A stretch of 64,000 bases of DNA from Marinobacter aromaticivorans. Lineage in GTDB: Bacteria > Pseudomonadota > Gammaproteobacteria > Pseudomonadales > Oleiphilaceae. Of the stretch, positions 19,974 to 28,922 are shown one piece after another. The stretch's first letter is position 1. Every line of letters begins with the position of its first letter. Under the pieces are notes generated by a model. That model was not told the origin of the DNA, ran no database searches, and saw nothing but the letters and a program-made list of their open reading frames with translations. The stretch spans positions 310,001 to 374,000 of the forward strand of contig NZ_NIHD01000002.1 of assembly GCF_002806975.1 (NCBI RefSeq), in the 5' to 3' direction. The translations under genes were made by a program, and so were the position numbers.

Positions 19974-20255
19974 ATGCGTAAACTGACGATCGCCGGAATC
20001 GCACTGGCTACTGCCATTACTGCAGGTTGTGCAACGACCGACCAGGGTGCTCTCGACGAAGCCAATGCAACTGCCAGCTCTGCTGAACAAACTGCAGATA
20101 AGGCACTGAACACAGCCAACAGTGCTGCAAGCTCCGCGCGTTCAGCACAGCAGACCGCTGACCGTGCTCTGGCTGCTGCCCAAGCCGCTCAGAAATCTGC
20201 TGATGAGGCTAACGAGCGTGCCAAGCGTATGCTCGAGCGTGCCAGCCAGAAGTAA
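19974..20255 (+). CDS. oprI: Lpp/OprI-type alanine-zipper outer membrane lipoprotein
   Basis: A 93-residue murein-lipoprotein relative. Lipobox ITAGC gives the lipidated C19 after a short signal peptide. The mature part is an Ala-rich heptad coiled coil (repeating ADKALNTANSAASSA pattern) expected to trimerise, with a C-terminal RASQK ending in Lys, the residue that Lpp uses for peptidoglycan attachment. Adjacent to an L,D-transpeptidase-fold enzyme. GGGG lies about 8-11 bases before the ATG and a strong terminator follows 16 bp after the stop, as expected for an abundant monocistronic message. Confidence 0.9.
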   Translation: MRKLTIAGIALATAITAGCATTDQGALDEANATASSAEQTADKALNTANSAASSARSAQQTADRALAAAQAAQKSADEANERAKRMLERASQK

Positions 20256-20270
20256 GGCTCAGCATTGCGA

Positions 20271-20297
20271 AAAAGGCCGGGACTCCCGGCCTTTTTT
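20271..20297 (+). terminator. rho-independent terminator of oprI
   Basis: AAAGGCCGGG and CCCGGCCTTT form a perfect 10-bp stem with a 3-base loop, followed by a run of T. Confidence 0.92.
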
Positions 20298-20342
20298 ATT
20301 GCTCATGATTAACCTGCCAAACTGCTTTCATACCGCCGCGCG

Positions 20343-21128
20343 TCAGGGCTCAGGCTGCTTTGGCTGGCCGGCAGCGGGTGCTTTCTCCATGAACGTCTTT
20401 AACAGGTCCAATGGTAGCGGAAAAACAATGGTGGAGGAGTTGGTGTTACTCATGTCAGACAAGGTTTGCATATAGCGCAGCTGCATGGCGCCGGAATTGG
20501 CTGACATAACCTCCGCAGCTTCTACCAGCTTTTTGGAAGCCTGTAGTTCACCTTCCGCATGAATCACTTTCGCCCTCCGTTCCCGTTCGGCTTCAGCCTG
20601 GCGGGCAATCGCACGAATCATGCTTTCGTTGAGATCCACATGCTTGATTTCCACGTTGGCGACCTTGATACCCCATTCCTCTGTCTGGGAATCAATGATC
20701 TCCTGGATATCGGCGTTCAGTTTGTCCCGCTCAGACAACATCTCATCAAGATCGTGTTTGCCCAGCACCGATCGCAGTGTGGTCTGGGACAACTGGCTGG
20801 TTGCGGAATTGAAATCTTCCACGCGGATAATCGCACGCTCCGGGTCCACCACCCGGAAATAGAGCACCGCATTTACCCGCACGGTGACGTTATCCCGGGA
20901 AATCACATCCTGGCTCGGCACATCCAGGGTAATGACGCGCAGATCCACCCGTACAATCTGTTGAATACCCGGAACGACAATAATCAGCCCGGGCCCTTTT
21001 ACGCCCTGAAACCGGCCCAGAAAGAACACCACGCCGCGCTGGTACTCCGGCAGGATTTTGATGGCAGAGCCCAGAATCAGCAGCAGGACCACTGCGGGTA
21101 CCAGCCAGGGAATCAGATCACCAATCAT
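20343..21128 (-). CDS. slipin family SPFH membrane protein
   Basis: Stomatin-like protein of 261 residues: one N-terminal membrane hairpin ([18 protein letters not shown]), the SPFH/Band 7 domain ([23 protein letters not shown], then [18 protein letters not shown]), and a coiled-coil region rich in [17 protein letters not shown]. It forms oligomeric membrane microdomains. Its ATG overlaps the stop of nfeD by 4 bp and has an AGGAGG site, so the two are translationally coupled. The NfeD protease and slipin pair is a conserved partner set in which the protease cleaves the stomatin C-terminus. Confidence 0.93.
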   Translation of the reverse strand: MIGDLIPWLVPAVVLLLILGSAIKILPEYQRGVVFFLGRFQGVKGPGLIIVVPGIQQIVRVDLRVITLDVPSQDVISRDNVTVRVNAVLYFRVVDPERAIIRVEDFNSATSQLSQTTLRSVLGKHDLDEMLSERDKLNADIQEIIDSQTEEWGIKVANVEIKHVDLNESMIRAIARQAEAERERRAKVIHAEGELQASKKLVEAAEVMSANSGAMQLRYMQTLSDMSNTNSSTIVFPLPLDLLKTFMEKAPAAGQPKQPEP

Positions 21129-22615
21129 ACAGCCTCCTCGTTTCGCTGCTGGTTATCATGCGCCCGGTCAGCCGGCTCTACATTGACAGTCAAGCCCTCA
21201 ATGCCGGTAACCTGCACATCATCGTTCTCACGTACAGGATAGCAGCTGACCGCTTTCCAGCGCTCTCCACTGAGCCGCACATGGCCGTGATAGGTATCAC
21301 GCTCTTTGCGGAAATCGTTCAGAGCTACCGCTTTCTCCCGGATGATCTGCTCGGTACCGCTCACCGGGTGTCTTTTCCGCAGCCCGACAAACCGGGTGAC
21401 AGTCCACAGAATGAAGCCCGCCGCTACCGCCGCAGTGCCGCCGATGGCAGGCAGGGAAATCGCCCTGTGGCTGCCATCCATCAGGATGACCGAACCGGTC
21501 ACAAACGCGACCATGCCACCCACTCCGAGAATGCCAAAACTGGGCACGAAGGACTCGCCGACAATAAACGCCAGCCCCAAGAGAACCAGCGCCAGCCCCG
21601 CATAGTTTACCGACAGCACCTGAAACGCAAACATGGCCAGGATCAGGCAGATAGCGCCCACAACGCCCGGTACCACGGCACCCGGGTTCGCCAGCTCGAA
21701 AATAATGCCGTAGAACCCGATAATCATCAGGAAATAGGCAACATTGGGATTGGTTATGACCGAGAGCAGGCGCGTGCGCCAGTCCGGTTGCATCCGCACA
21801 ATCGTCAGCCCGGCGGTCTGCAGGGTTCTGTCACCGGTCGCCATACGCACACTCTGGCCATCAAGCTGGCGCATAAGGCCGGGCAGATCTGCCGCAATAA
21901 CATCGATAACGTTTCGTTCAAGGGCCTCACTGGCCCCAAGGTTGACGGCTTCGCGCACAGCCTCCTCAGCCCAGTCAGCGTTGCGACCGTGGCGCTCCGC
22001 CAGCCCCCGTATGTAGCTTACGGCGTCTTCCAGAACCTTACGCTCCATGGCCGTTGCGCCACGGCGCTTGTCATCTGCGCCGGTGTTTTCCTTGTCGGCT
22101 GTTTTTGAGTCGTCACCAGCGCTGTCTTCATCGGGCTCTTCTGCAGGCTCCGGGCTGCCTGGCAAGCCACCCATCTGAACCGGTGTTGCCGAACCCAGAT
22201 TGGTTGCCGGCGCCATTGCCGCAACATGGCTGCCATAAAGAATATAGGTACCGGCGCTGGCCGCCCGGGCACCCTGGGGGGAAACGTAAGTCACCACTGG
22301 CACGTCGGAGCCGAGAATGGTTTTGATAATTTCCCGCATGGAATCCATAAGGCCCCCGGGGGTGTCCATTTCCAGCACCACCAGTTCCGCACCTTCAGAC
22401 TCCGCCCGGCGAATGCCGCGAACCAGGTAATCCATGGTAGCCGGGCCAATCGCACCCTCTACCGTCAGCACCAGCGCCGTTCCGGAGTTTTGCTGTTGCG
22501 CCAGCACCTGATGGGCCAGGGATACAAGGCCGAGCAAAATGCCTACTGCAAAAACCATGGCCCACATTCCGAGCCGGTTAAGGCGTTCTGATCTTATGGG
22601 TCGATCGCACTGCAT
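21125..22615 (-). CDS. NfeD-type membrane serine protease (ClpP class)
   Basis: Long NfeD (about 496 residues). An N-terminal signal/anchor ([20 protein letters not shown]) precedes a ClpP-class protease domain with [16 protein letters not shown] (oxyanion region) and the nucleophile Ser in SAGTYILYG, then the catalytic-Lys region. A linker rich in acidic residues ([15 protein letters not shown]) interrupts the protease domain. Four or five membrane helices and a C-terminal OB-fold NfeD domain ([14 protein letters not shown]) follow. The start at 22615 has GGGAGG upstream. Partner of the slipin; membrane quality control is the family role. Confidence 0.92.
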   Translation of the reverse strand: MQCDRPIRSERLNRLGMWAMVFAVGILLGLVSLAHQVLAQQQNSGTALVLTVEGAIGPATMDYLVRGIRRAESEGAELVVLEMDTPGGLMDSMREIIKTILGSDVPVVTYVSPQGARAASAGTYILYGSHVAAMAPATNLGSATPVQMGGLPGSPEPAEEPDEDSAGDDSKTADKENTGADDKRRGATAMERKVLEDAVSYIRGLAERHGRNADWAEEAVREAVNLGASEALERNVIDVIAADLPGLMRQLDGQSVRMATGDRTLQTAGLTIVRMQPDWRTRLLSVITNPNVAYFLMIIGFYGIIFELANPGAVVPGVVGAICLILAMFAFQVLSVNYAGLALVLLGLAFIVGESFVPSFGILGVGGMVAFVTGSVILMDGSHRAISLPAIGGTAAVAAGFILWTVTRFVGLRKRHPVSGTEQIIREKAVALNDFRKERDTYHGHVRLSGERWKAVSCYPVRENDDVQVTGIEGLTVNVEPADRAHDNQQRNEEAV

Positions 22616-22642
22616 ACCGCCTCCCCGGATCCGAAAGAGAGT

Positions 22643-23395
22643 TCAGAACAGTCTGGCAAGCACCGATACCGGCAACCGCCGCAACACAAAACCGATAGGT
22701 GTCCAGGGCCACCTTGGCACAAAACTCTCACGTTTGCCCGACTCAATGGCTTTTACCATGGCCTTGCAGCCTGTATCCGCATCCACAATAAACGGTGTGT
22801 TCTTCACTTTCTCGTTTATTTCCGTGCGAATATAACCCGGGTAAAGCATTGTTACCTTGATGGGCGATTTCGCCTTGGCAAGTTCGACACGCAGTCCTTC
22901 GGAAAGTGCCGCAAGGCCCACCTTGGTTGCAGCGTATGTGTTTACATTACCCGGCATGCCCCGAACAGCGGTTACCGACGACACGGTAACCAGGTGCCCC
23001 CGGTTCTGCTTGCGGAAGATCTCCATGCCCGCTTCCATCTGCGCCAGAGCCGCCACAAAGTTGGTTTCTGCGGTTTGGCGGTTGGCGTTGAACCTGCCCG
23101 TACCCAGGGGCTGGCCCTTGCCGATTCCGGCATTAACAATAATGCGGTCAAGACTGCCGAACTCTTGCTGAAAAGCGCGGAAAACCTCAAAAACCTGATC
23201 GTGGTTGTTTACGTCCAGGGCACGAATGCTGATGGTTATTTCCGGGTGCCTGGCGGCCAGTTCCTCCCGCAATGCCTGCAACCGGTCGGTGCGGCGGGCG
23301 CACAGGGCAAGATTGTCACCCCTTGCGGCAAACTCGCGGGCCATGCCCTCACCAAGGCCCGAACTGGCGCCGGTGATCAGTGTGGTGCGACTCAT
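22643..23395 (-). CDS. short-chain dehydrogenase/reductase
   Basis: Classical SDR of 250 residues: TGASSGLGEGMA nucleotide motif at 8-19, NAG at about 89-91, SS at the active-site Ser (VSSVTA) and YAATK catalytic Tyr/Lys. The C-terminal 40 residues end in a hydrophobic basic stretch (WPWTPIGFVLRRLPVSVLARLF), which suggests peripheral membrane contact, as in SDRs acting on lipids or long-chain aldehydes. NADP preference is suggested by the basic residues after beta-2 (CARRTDRL). Substrate unknown. Confidence 0.85.
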   Translation of the reverse strand: MSRTTLITGASSGLGEGMAREFAARGDNLALCARRTDRLQALREELAARHPEITISIRALDVNNHDQVFEVFRAFQQEFGSLDRIIVNAGIGKGQPLGTGRFNANRQTAETNFVAALAQMEAGMEIFRKQNRGHLVTVSSVTAVRGMPGNVNTYAATKVGLAALSEGLRVELAKAKSPIKVTMLYPGYIRTEINEKVKNTPFIVDADTGCKAMVKAIESGKRESFVPRWPWTPIGFVLRRLPVSVLARLF

Positions 23396-23454
23396 GGTCT
23401 CTCCTGATTTTTATACGCTTTTATTTATGGGGAAAGCCCGCGGCGCCGGCGGGA

Positions 23455-24507
23455 TCAGAAATACAGCTTCTGCTCGGGCTTTTCCGGTGCAGGGCGCTGC
23501 TCGTCTTTTGAGGTTTTGTCCGAGGCCAGGCGCGAAACCTGCTCACCAACCATGGCCGGAATGCCGTCAGCCTGCTCTACCGCCAGTTCTATCGCCCTGC
23601 GCTGGAGCTCAACACCCGGGTGTTTCTGGCGGAAGGCTTCGACTTCCCGGGTGACTTCCTGCCACAGCCTGTCCCTGTCCTGCCGGGAGTATTCCTCGTG
23701 GGGGCGATGCACTTCCAGCCAGACCTCACCACCGGACATGCCCAGCTTTACCGGATCATGCACGATCTGAACCGGTGTGCCCTTGCTCACCTGATAGACA
23801 AAACGGGAGATATCCTCGTTATACATGCGAAAGCAGCCGTGGCTGACGCCCATGCCCACACCAAATTTCTTGTTGGTGCCGTGAATGAGGTACCCCTTCT
23901 CGCTCAGCATCAGGGCATGGCTGCCCAGCGGGTTATCAGGCCCCGGGGGAATCATGCGCGGGAGATAATCGCCGGAAGCCTCGTACTCTGCACGAATGCT
24001 GGCAGGGGGATACCATGCCGGCGATTCCAGAGGCATGGTGACTTCTGCATTTGCCAGCGGGGAAGGGTTTTCAGCCGTGCCAACACCAACGGGGTAAACC
24101 TGAACACCCTCGTCAGTGAAATAGTAAAGCCGGTATTCGGCCAGGTTAATAACAATCCCCTCCCGGCGCGCCTCCGGCATCACGTACTGCCGCGGCAGTG
24201 TAATTGTGGTGCCTTCGCCGGGCAGCCAGGGGTCCACACCCGGGTTGGCTTTCACCAGTTCCAGATAGCCCAGCGCAAGCTGGTTACCTACTTCAGCAAA
24301 GGTATCTTCATAGCGGGTAACGAAGACATCCAGCCGCCCCGCCAGATCCCCCTTCACTTCGAAGGTCGGCACCCGCGGGCTGCGATCAACTGCCTGTTCG
24401 GAGGCAGGTTCCTGCCGTGTGTTATCCTGCTCTTCGGCATGGACAGGCTGCAAAACCAGAGCACCAGCCAGCAGAAGTACCAGCGCTGAACACTTTTCAA
24501 ATCCCAT
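23455..24507 (-). CDS. L,D-transpeptidase, ErfK/YbiS-like, exported
   Basis: Signal peptide 1-24 (CSALVLLLAGALVLQPVHA), a LysM-like region at about 55-105 (YEDTFAEVGNQLALGYLELVKANP, then LPGEGTTITLP), and the YkuD catalytic domain with HGTNK (H209) and SHGCFRM (H223, C225). This is the ErfK/YbiS/YcfS/YnhG layout, enzymes that link Lpp to peptidoglycan or form 3-3 crosslinks. With an OprI-type lipoprotein in the same window, lipoprotein anchoring is plausible. The start is uncertain: ATGs at 24507 and 24516 are both possible and neither has a strong ribosome site; the longer open frame upstream lacks a signal peptide start. Confidence 0.88.
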   Translation of the reverse strand: MGFEKCSALVLLLAGALVLQPVHAEEQDNTRQEPASEQAVDRSPRVPTFEVKGDLAGRLDVFVTRYEDTFAEVGNQLALGYLELVKANPGVDPWLPGEGTTITLPRQYVMPEARREGIVINLAEYRLYYFTDEGVQVYPVGVGTAENPSPLANAEVTMPLESPAWYPPASIRAEYEASGDYLPRMIPPGPDNPLGSHALMLSEKGYLIHGTNKKFGVGMGVSHGCFRMYNEDISRFVYQVSKGTPVQIVHDPVKLGMSGGEVWLEVHRPHEEYSRQDRDRLWQEVTREVEAFRQKHPGVELQRRAIELAVEQADGIPAMVGEQVSRLASDKTSKDEQRPAPEKPEQKLYF

Positions 24508-24572
24508 AGGTCCCATTCCAGAAAAACTGCTCCTGAGCGTGCAGTGACAGCAGAACTCTCCAGGGGTTCCAG

Positions 24573-25142
24573 TCAGAAGTTCCAGAACACCGACGAGAGC
24601 GTAACGACCGCCATTGCAGCAAATATCATACTTGCACATATACGGGCGCTCGCCAGTGGCAACCGCTCCATCAACCAGTGCCCCGCCATGATAACCGGTA
24701 CATTGGCCAGCAGCATCCCGACAGTTGTACCAATGATAACCCAGATTGTCTCACTAAAGCGGGCGGCCAGTACAACGGTCGCGACCTGGGTTTTATCACC
24801 TATTTCCGCCAGAAAAAACATGACAACAGTAGCCATAAAGGCGCCCATACCGAGAAATCGGGAATCTTCGCTGTCATCTTGGTCGGGAATCAGCAACCAC
24901 AATGCGATCAGCACAAAACTCACGGCCAGAGCCCATGGCAACCAGGTTTCGGGAATCCATTCGGCTAGCCAGGCTCCCAGCCAGGCCGAGAGCGTATGGT
25001 TGAGAATGGTTGCGACCAGAATGCCTGCAATAATGGCCAAACGCCGGGAATACCGGGCAACGAGGAAAAGCGAGAGCAACTGGGTTTTGTCGCCGATTTC
25101 GGCAATGGCAACGGCTGCTGTTGAAGTGAGAAACGCGTCCAT
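24573..25142 (-). CDS. TMEM165/GDT1 (UPF0016) family Mn2+ exporter
   Basis: Six-helix membrane protein of 189 residues with the duplicated family signature E-x-G-D-K-T: AEIGDKTQLL near residue 15 and AEIGDKTQVA near 114, which form the cation site. Family members export Mn2+ (MneA/MntX type). The ATG at 25142 is preceded by GGAAG and gives a standard N-terminus MDAFLTSTAAVAIAEIGDKTQ; the longer frame would need a TTG start. A yybP-ykoY manganese riboswitch in the leader supports the Mn2+ role independently. Confidence 0.93.
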   Translation of the reverse strand: MDAFLTSTAAVAIAEIGDKTQLLSLFLVARYSRRLAIIAGILVATILNHTLSAWLGAWLAEWIPETWLPWALAVSFVLIALWLLIPDQDDSEDSRFLGMGAFMATVVMFFLAEIGDKTQVATVVLAARFSETIWVIIGTTVGMLLANVPVIMAGHWLMERLPLASARICASMIFAAMAVVTLSSVFWNF

Positions 25143-25207
25143 GAAATCTTCCGGGGCGGACAATCAGACATGAGACAGCGCACCTTCCGCCCTTGGAGGT
25201 GGCACTG

Positions 25208-25327
25208 CCTCAGGTCTTGCCAATTTCACCGAAACCGGGTGAAACACGGTAGCCATGGGGATTGGGCCCCAAGTATGTTGACTAACGTTCGCCCCGGACA
25301 CCGGATGCGAAGGCTACTCCCCTGAAG
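25208..25327 (-). ncRNA. yybP-ykoY manganese riboswitch
   Basis: On the minus strand the aptamer shows the conserved core: P1 strand CTTCAGG (25327-25321) directly followed by GGAGTAGCC, then GTCAACATACTTGGG, then a TGGCTACCG segment, and the closing GGCAAGACC followed by CCTGAGG (25214-25208), which pairs with the first strand in seven positions including one G-U. These loops bind Mn2+ (and Mg2+) in the family. A second hairpin, CACCTCC/GGAAGGTG with a bulge, lies between aptamer and start codon, with no T run, so translational control is more likely than termination. Confidence 0.92.
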
Positions 25328-25370
25328 AGTTGAGCCAATACTAGTTAATTACGCCGGGCATGGCAAACCG

Positions 25371-26789
25371 CTACGCCCGCATGCGCCAGACAGGTATAAC
25401 GGCCATGGCAACAAACACAGCAACCAGCCACCAGGCCGTATGGAAGGCATTGATTGTGGGTACGCCGCCACTGTGCTCGCCGAATTCAATGGTCAGTGCC
25501 ACGATATTCACCCCGAAAGCACCGCCCAGTTGCCGGGTAAAATTGATGGTACTGGAGCCGGCGCCAAGTTCTTCGGGTTTGAGCGGGTTCAGCGCGCCTA
25601 TGGACAGCGACGGCAACATGAATCCGATACCTATCCGGCCAAACACAGTCCATAGCGCAAGCCAGCCGAAAGCCAGGGTGAGATCCGACAACGCAAACAG
25701 GATGGCAGACGAGGCAAACATCGCCATGCCGAAAATAACCAGTTTGCGGGCGTCGCCACCCCGGTCGGCCAGCTTTCCGGCCAGCGGGAAGGTCATGCCC
25801 AACACGATGCCCGCCGGCAGCATCAACAGGCCTGCCTGGGTGGCTGTATAGCCCAGGGCCGTTTGAACATATAAAGGGATCAGGTAGGTGGATCCAAACA
25901 GCGCCAGCCCCAGCGCCATGGCGCCCAGATTGGCGTACAGGAAGCTGGGCGTGCGCAGCAGGTTGACGTTAACCAGAGGGTGTTTTGTGCGCTTTTCGCG
26001 AAGCACAAACATTACCAGAAGCGCCAGTGCCACCAGCCCTTCGATGGCAACCCCGGTTTCCTGGCCATCCAGATCCTGCAGGCGGTTCAGGGCGTCGAGG
26101 GCAATCCCGATGGTGGCGCCAAGCAGCACCAGCCCGGGCAAGTCAAATCGATAGGGCGGCGGCTGGGAGGCAGGCGTGGGCAGAAAACGCAGTGCCATAA
26201 AGACGCCGACCAGTGTGACCGGGGCTGGCGCAAACATTACGAAACGCCAGTCCAGCTGATCCACCAGAAAACCACCGAGCACAGGCCCGAGCGCTGGTGC
26301 CAGTACAACCCCCATACCGTAGATACCCATGGCCTGGCCCCGTCGATCACGGGGGAATATGCGGAACACCAGGTACATGCCCATGGGCTGCATCAGGCCG
26401 GCCATGGCACCCTGGCCGATGCGGGCGGCAATCAGTTGTTCCGGCGAGCTGGCAAACCCTCCAGCTACCGAGATCAGCGTAAACACCGCCATGGCAAACG
26501 CCAGGGTCTTGCGCACTCCGAAATGATCAAGCAGCCAGGAAGAAGCCAGCATGGTTGTGGTCATGGCGGCAATAAACCCGGTTGCCAGCCAGTGCACCAT
26601 GCCCTGGCGGATATTGAATTCCACCATGATTTCGTGCAGCGCAACGTTCACCACAGTGGCACTCAACACCGTAGCGATGGTTCCCATCATTACCGTCAAA
26701 ACAGCCAGCCAGCGCCAGCCGGGGCCATAACGGGCAGTCAGTCCTGCAACAGAGTTATCGCGCAAGTGTTTATTTCTGCTTTTCAGCAT
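25371..26789 (-). CDS. DHA2 family MFS drug efflux transporter (EmrB-like)
   Basis: The 472-residue protein has about 14 hydrophobic segments and the family motifs: TVVNVALHEIM (motif D1, helix 1), WLATGFIAAMTTTM, the helix 2-3 loop DHFGVRKTL, GQGAMAGLMQPMG, and GMGVVLAPALGPVLGGFLVD (motif C, antiporter). No EmrA-type adaptor gene is adjacent. Its start overlaps the end of the marR gene by 20 bp, so the pair is one operon, and the transporter is probably derepressed when MarR binds its ligand. Confidence 0.88.
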   Translation of the reverse strand: MLKSRNKHLRDNSVAGLTARYGPGWRWLAVLTVMMGTIATVLSATVVNVALHEIMVEFNIRQGMVHWLATGFIAAMTTTMLASSWLLDHFGVRKTLAFAMAVFTLISVAGGFASSPEQLIAARIGQGAMAGLMQPMGMYLVFRIFPRDRRGQAMGIYGMGVVLAPALGPVLGGFLVDQLDWRFVMFAPAPVTLVGVFMALRFLPTPASQPPPYRFDLPGLVLLGATIGIALDALNRLQDLDGQETGVAIEGLVALALLVMFVLREKRTKHPLVNVNLLRTPSFLYANLGAMALGLALFGSTYLIPLYVQTALGYTATQAGLLMLPAGIVLGMTFPLAGKLADRGGDARKLVIFGMAMFASSAILFALSDLTLAFGWLALWTVFGRIGIGFMLPSLSIGALNPLKPEELGAGSSTINFTRQLGGAFGVNIVALTIEFGEHSGGVPTINAFHTAWWLVAVFVAMAVIPVWRMRA

Positions 26790-27195
26790 TATCCATTATT
26801 TTATGGAACACCCTCAGTGCGACTTCAATATCGTCGCTGTCCACACCGGCAAGCATTTCTTCGCATAAAGCATCGGCACGGGCAGTCAGCACTTCCATGA
26901 ACTCACGGCCAGGCTCGGTAAGGTGCAGGCGACGGGCCCGACGATCGTTCGGGCAGGCCCGGCGCTCGATCAATCCCTGTTGCTCCAGGCTGTCCAGCAG
27001 GCGCACGAGCGTGGGGTTTTCAATGGCCATAAGACTGGCCAGTTCGCGCTGGGTCAGGCCTTCGCCGCCTTGCTGCAGGTACACCATGGTGGTCCAGCGG
27101 GCCTGGGTAACACCCAGGTCTTTCAGGCGTTCGTCTAAGAGTTTGCGCCAGCGACGGGTTACCCGGGCGACAGCAAAGGGAAACTGGTCTTTCAT
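26770..27195 (-). CDS. MarR family transcriptional regulator
   Basis: Winged-helix repressor of 141 residues. LTQRELASLMAIENPTLVRLLDSLEQQGLIERR is the recognition region and RRARRLHLTEPG the wing, both typical of MarR. The ATG at 27195 has CGGAG 8 bases upstream; a longer frame from 27240 lacks support. It is cotranscribed with the DHA2 efflux gene, the usual partner of a MarR repressor. A palindrome 85-104 bp upstream of the start is a likely operator. Confidence 0.9.
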   Translation of the reverse strand: MKDQFPFAVARVTRRWRKLLDERLKDLGVTQARWTTMVYLQQGGEGLTQRELASLMAIENPTLVRLLDSLEQQGLIERRACPNDRRARRLHLTEPGREFMEVLTARADALCEEMLAGVDSDDIEVALRVFHKIMDNAEKQK

Positions 27196-27279
27196 GGTTA
27201 ATACTCCGTTCCGGGGCCGGAATCGCGCTTCGCGAGTCACACAGTACCGACCGAAAGGCTTACATTACGGGAAAGCTAC

Positions 27280-27299
27280 CAATAGTAAGCTAACCATTG
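27280..27299. promoter_or_regulatory. candidate MarR operator
   Basis: Imperfect 20-bp palindrome CAATAGTAAG/CTAACCATTG: 8 of 10 positions match between the arms. On the minus strand it contains TACTAT, a plausible -10 box, so bound repressor would block the marR-efflux promoter. Confidence 0.45.
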
Positions 27300-27364
27300 A
27301 TATAAAAACAGATACTGATTGAAAACTGTTTCGAGAAACCGATAGCGGCATGCCGGAAAGCGGG

Positions 27365-28651
27365 TCAGCTGGCCTGGCTCCGGAACTCCTCATCCATTTC
27401 CGTAGCCACGGTGGACTCGTGAAACTCGGTATTCCGCGGATCCAGTTCCGTCAGCACAGCGGAGGTCTCTGGCATTGCAGGCACATAGTGCTCCTGGTCC
27501 TCTACCGCGACATCGTCTGTGTAAGTTATCCGCAGAGAGGTAACGACCGCAAGAACCAGCAGGAACCCGGCGCTGCCCATGAAGAGCCCCCTGGGGCCCA
27601 TCAAACCGATCAGTTCGGCCATCACGATGGGGCCGATCACACTGCCAACGCCATAGCTGAGCAACAGGGTGGCACTGGCGGCAACAATACGGGTACTTTC
27701 CATGCGGTCGTTGGTTATTGCCACAGAAATGGGATAGACCATCGCCGAGAGGCCGGTGAACACACCCACCAGAAGCATGAGCAGTTGCGGGTTTGCGGCG
27801 CCGGTAAAGCTGACGGCAATCGCGGTAAGAGACGCAAAAAAAGCCACCCAGAACATAACCCGGCGGCGGTCAAAACGGTCGCATAAACGCCCCAAAGGCC
27901 AGGCCATCAGCATGGCTGCAACAATGGCGCTTGCCATGAACGTTGAAGTGCCTGCAACATCCAGCCCCACAAGGGTTGCATAGACCGGCCCCAGGGCATA
28001 AAAGCTGCCAATCAGCACACCACAGATCAGGGCGCCGGAAACACCCGTGAAAGACTCGCGGGCGAGTGTAAAAATGGAGATTCGCTGAACCTGCTCTATC
28101 AAGGGTGCTTCCATGCGTGTCAGGGACAGGGGCACCAGCGCCAGAGTCAGCAGAATGGCCGCCAGGGAAAAGGGCATGAAGCTTACCGGGTCGCCCAGGT
28201 TAACAACAAGCTGGCCACCTGCGGCGGAAAGATAAAATACGATCTGATAGACTGCGAACAGGGCGCCGCGATTGCTGTTGCTGGCCCGGCTGGAGAACCA
28301 GCTCTCGATGACCACTAAAACACCGGCCATACTGAAGCCCGAGAGCACCCGCAAAAATGCCCAGAACACCATCGAGACAGCCATTGGGTACAACAATGAT
28401 GTAACCGCCGCGAATGCGGCGAAAACGGCAAATGCCCGGATATGCCCGACACGTTCGATGATATGGTGTACGTAAAGCGTGCCCAGGACAAAACCAACGG
28501 AATAGCACACCAGTACCCAGCCGATGATGTTGGGCGGAACCGATTCGATACTCAGGCGAATACCCAGCAAGGTCATCAGGGAGGCATTTCCGCCAACCAG
28601 CAGGATGATGCTCAGGAGAAGAGCAGACAAAGAAGTGACCATTCGGGTCAT
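27365..28651 (-). CDS. MFS transporter, YcaD-like
   Basis: The 428-residue, 12-helix transporter resembles the YcaD/MFS-1 group: SLSALLLSIILLVGGNASLMTLLGIRLS at the N-terminus, the loop HHIIERVGHIRAF, and VVIESWFSS with SNRGALFAVYQIVFYLSAAGGQ in the first half. A hydrophilic C-terminal tail of about 55 residues after the last helix is unusual. The ATG at 28651 has GGAG 8 bases upstream; the longer frame has no matching N-terminus. Substrate unknown. Confidence 0.82.
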   Translation of the reverse strand: MTRMVTSLSALLLSIILLVGGNASLMTLLGIRLSIESVPPNIIGWVLVCYSVGFVLGTLYVHHIIERVGHIRAFAVFAAFAAVTSLLYPMAVSMVFWAFLRVLSGFSMAGVLVVIESWFSSRASNSNRGALFAVYQIVFYLSAAGGQLVVNLGDPVSFMPFSLAAILLTLALVPLSLTRMEAPLIEQVQRISIFTLARESFTGVSGALICGVLIGSFYALGPVYATLVGLDVAGTSTFMASAIVAAMLMAWPLGRLCDRFDRRRVMFWVAFFASLTAIAVSFTGAANPQLLMLLVGVFTGLSAMVYPISVAITNDRMESTRIVAASATLLLSYGVGSVIGPIVMAELIGLMGPRGLFMGSAGFLLVLAVVTSLRITYTDDVAVEDQEHYVPAMPETSAVLTELDPRNTEFHESTVATEMDEEFRSQAS

Positions 28652-28836
28652 TACAGGCACTCCGGGCTTCGCGATACGGATTCCAGGGGCTGAAAACCTG
28701 ATCAGCTGCAAGATCCGGACATTAATGGCAAGATATTACACCAGCCCTTCCAGGGCTTGACCACTAAGCAATTCCCGCAGTTTTGCACAGCAATTGAAAA
28801 AGTCAGATGTGATTCTGGCGCCATTTCACACTATTT

Positions 28837-28848
28837 CACATTAATGTG
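28837..28848. promoter_or_regulatory. 12-bp palindrome upstream of WYL regulator
   Basis: Perfect palindrome CACATTAATGTG, 75-86 bp before the WYL start codon. Its core CATTAATG partly recurs 37 bp downstream as ATTAATG in a second inverted repeat, which suggests paired operator sites. Confidence 0.4.
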
Positions 28849-28883
28849 TCGTAACAGACCCGTCGTGGCATAGTTAGGTAACA

Positions 28884-28904
28884 TTAATGGCAATTATTCA
28901 TTAA
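28884..28904. promoter_or_regulatory. inverted repeat TTAATG-N9-CATTAA upstream of WYL regulator
   Basis: Perfect 6-bp arms 9 bp apart, ending 18 bp before the ATG of the WYL gene, so a bound protein would cover the ribosome-site and start region. Autoregulation by the WYL protein is the simplest guess. Confidence 0.4.
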
Positions 28905-28922
28905 ACCCGTGAGCGCCTGGTT

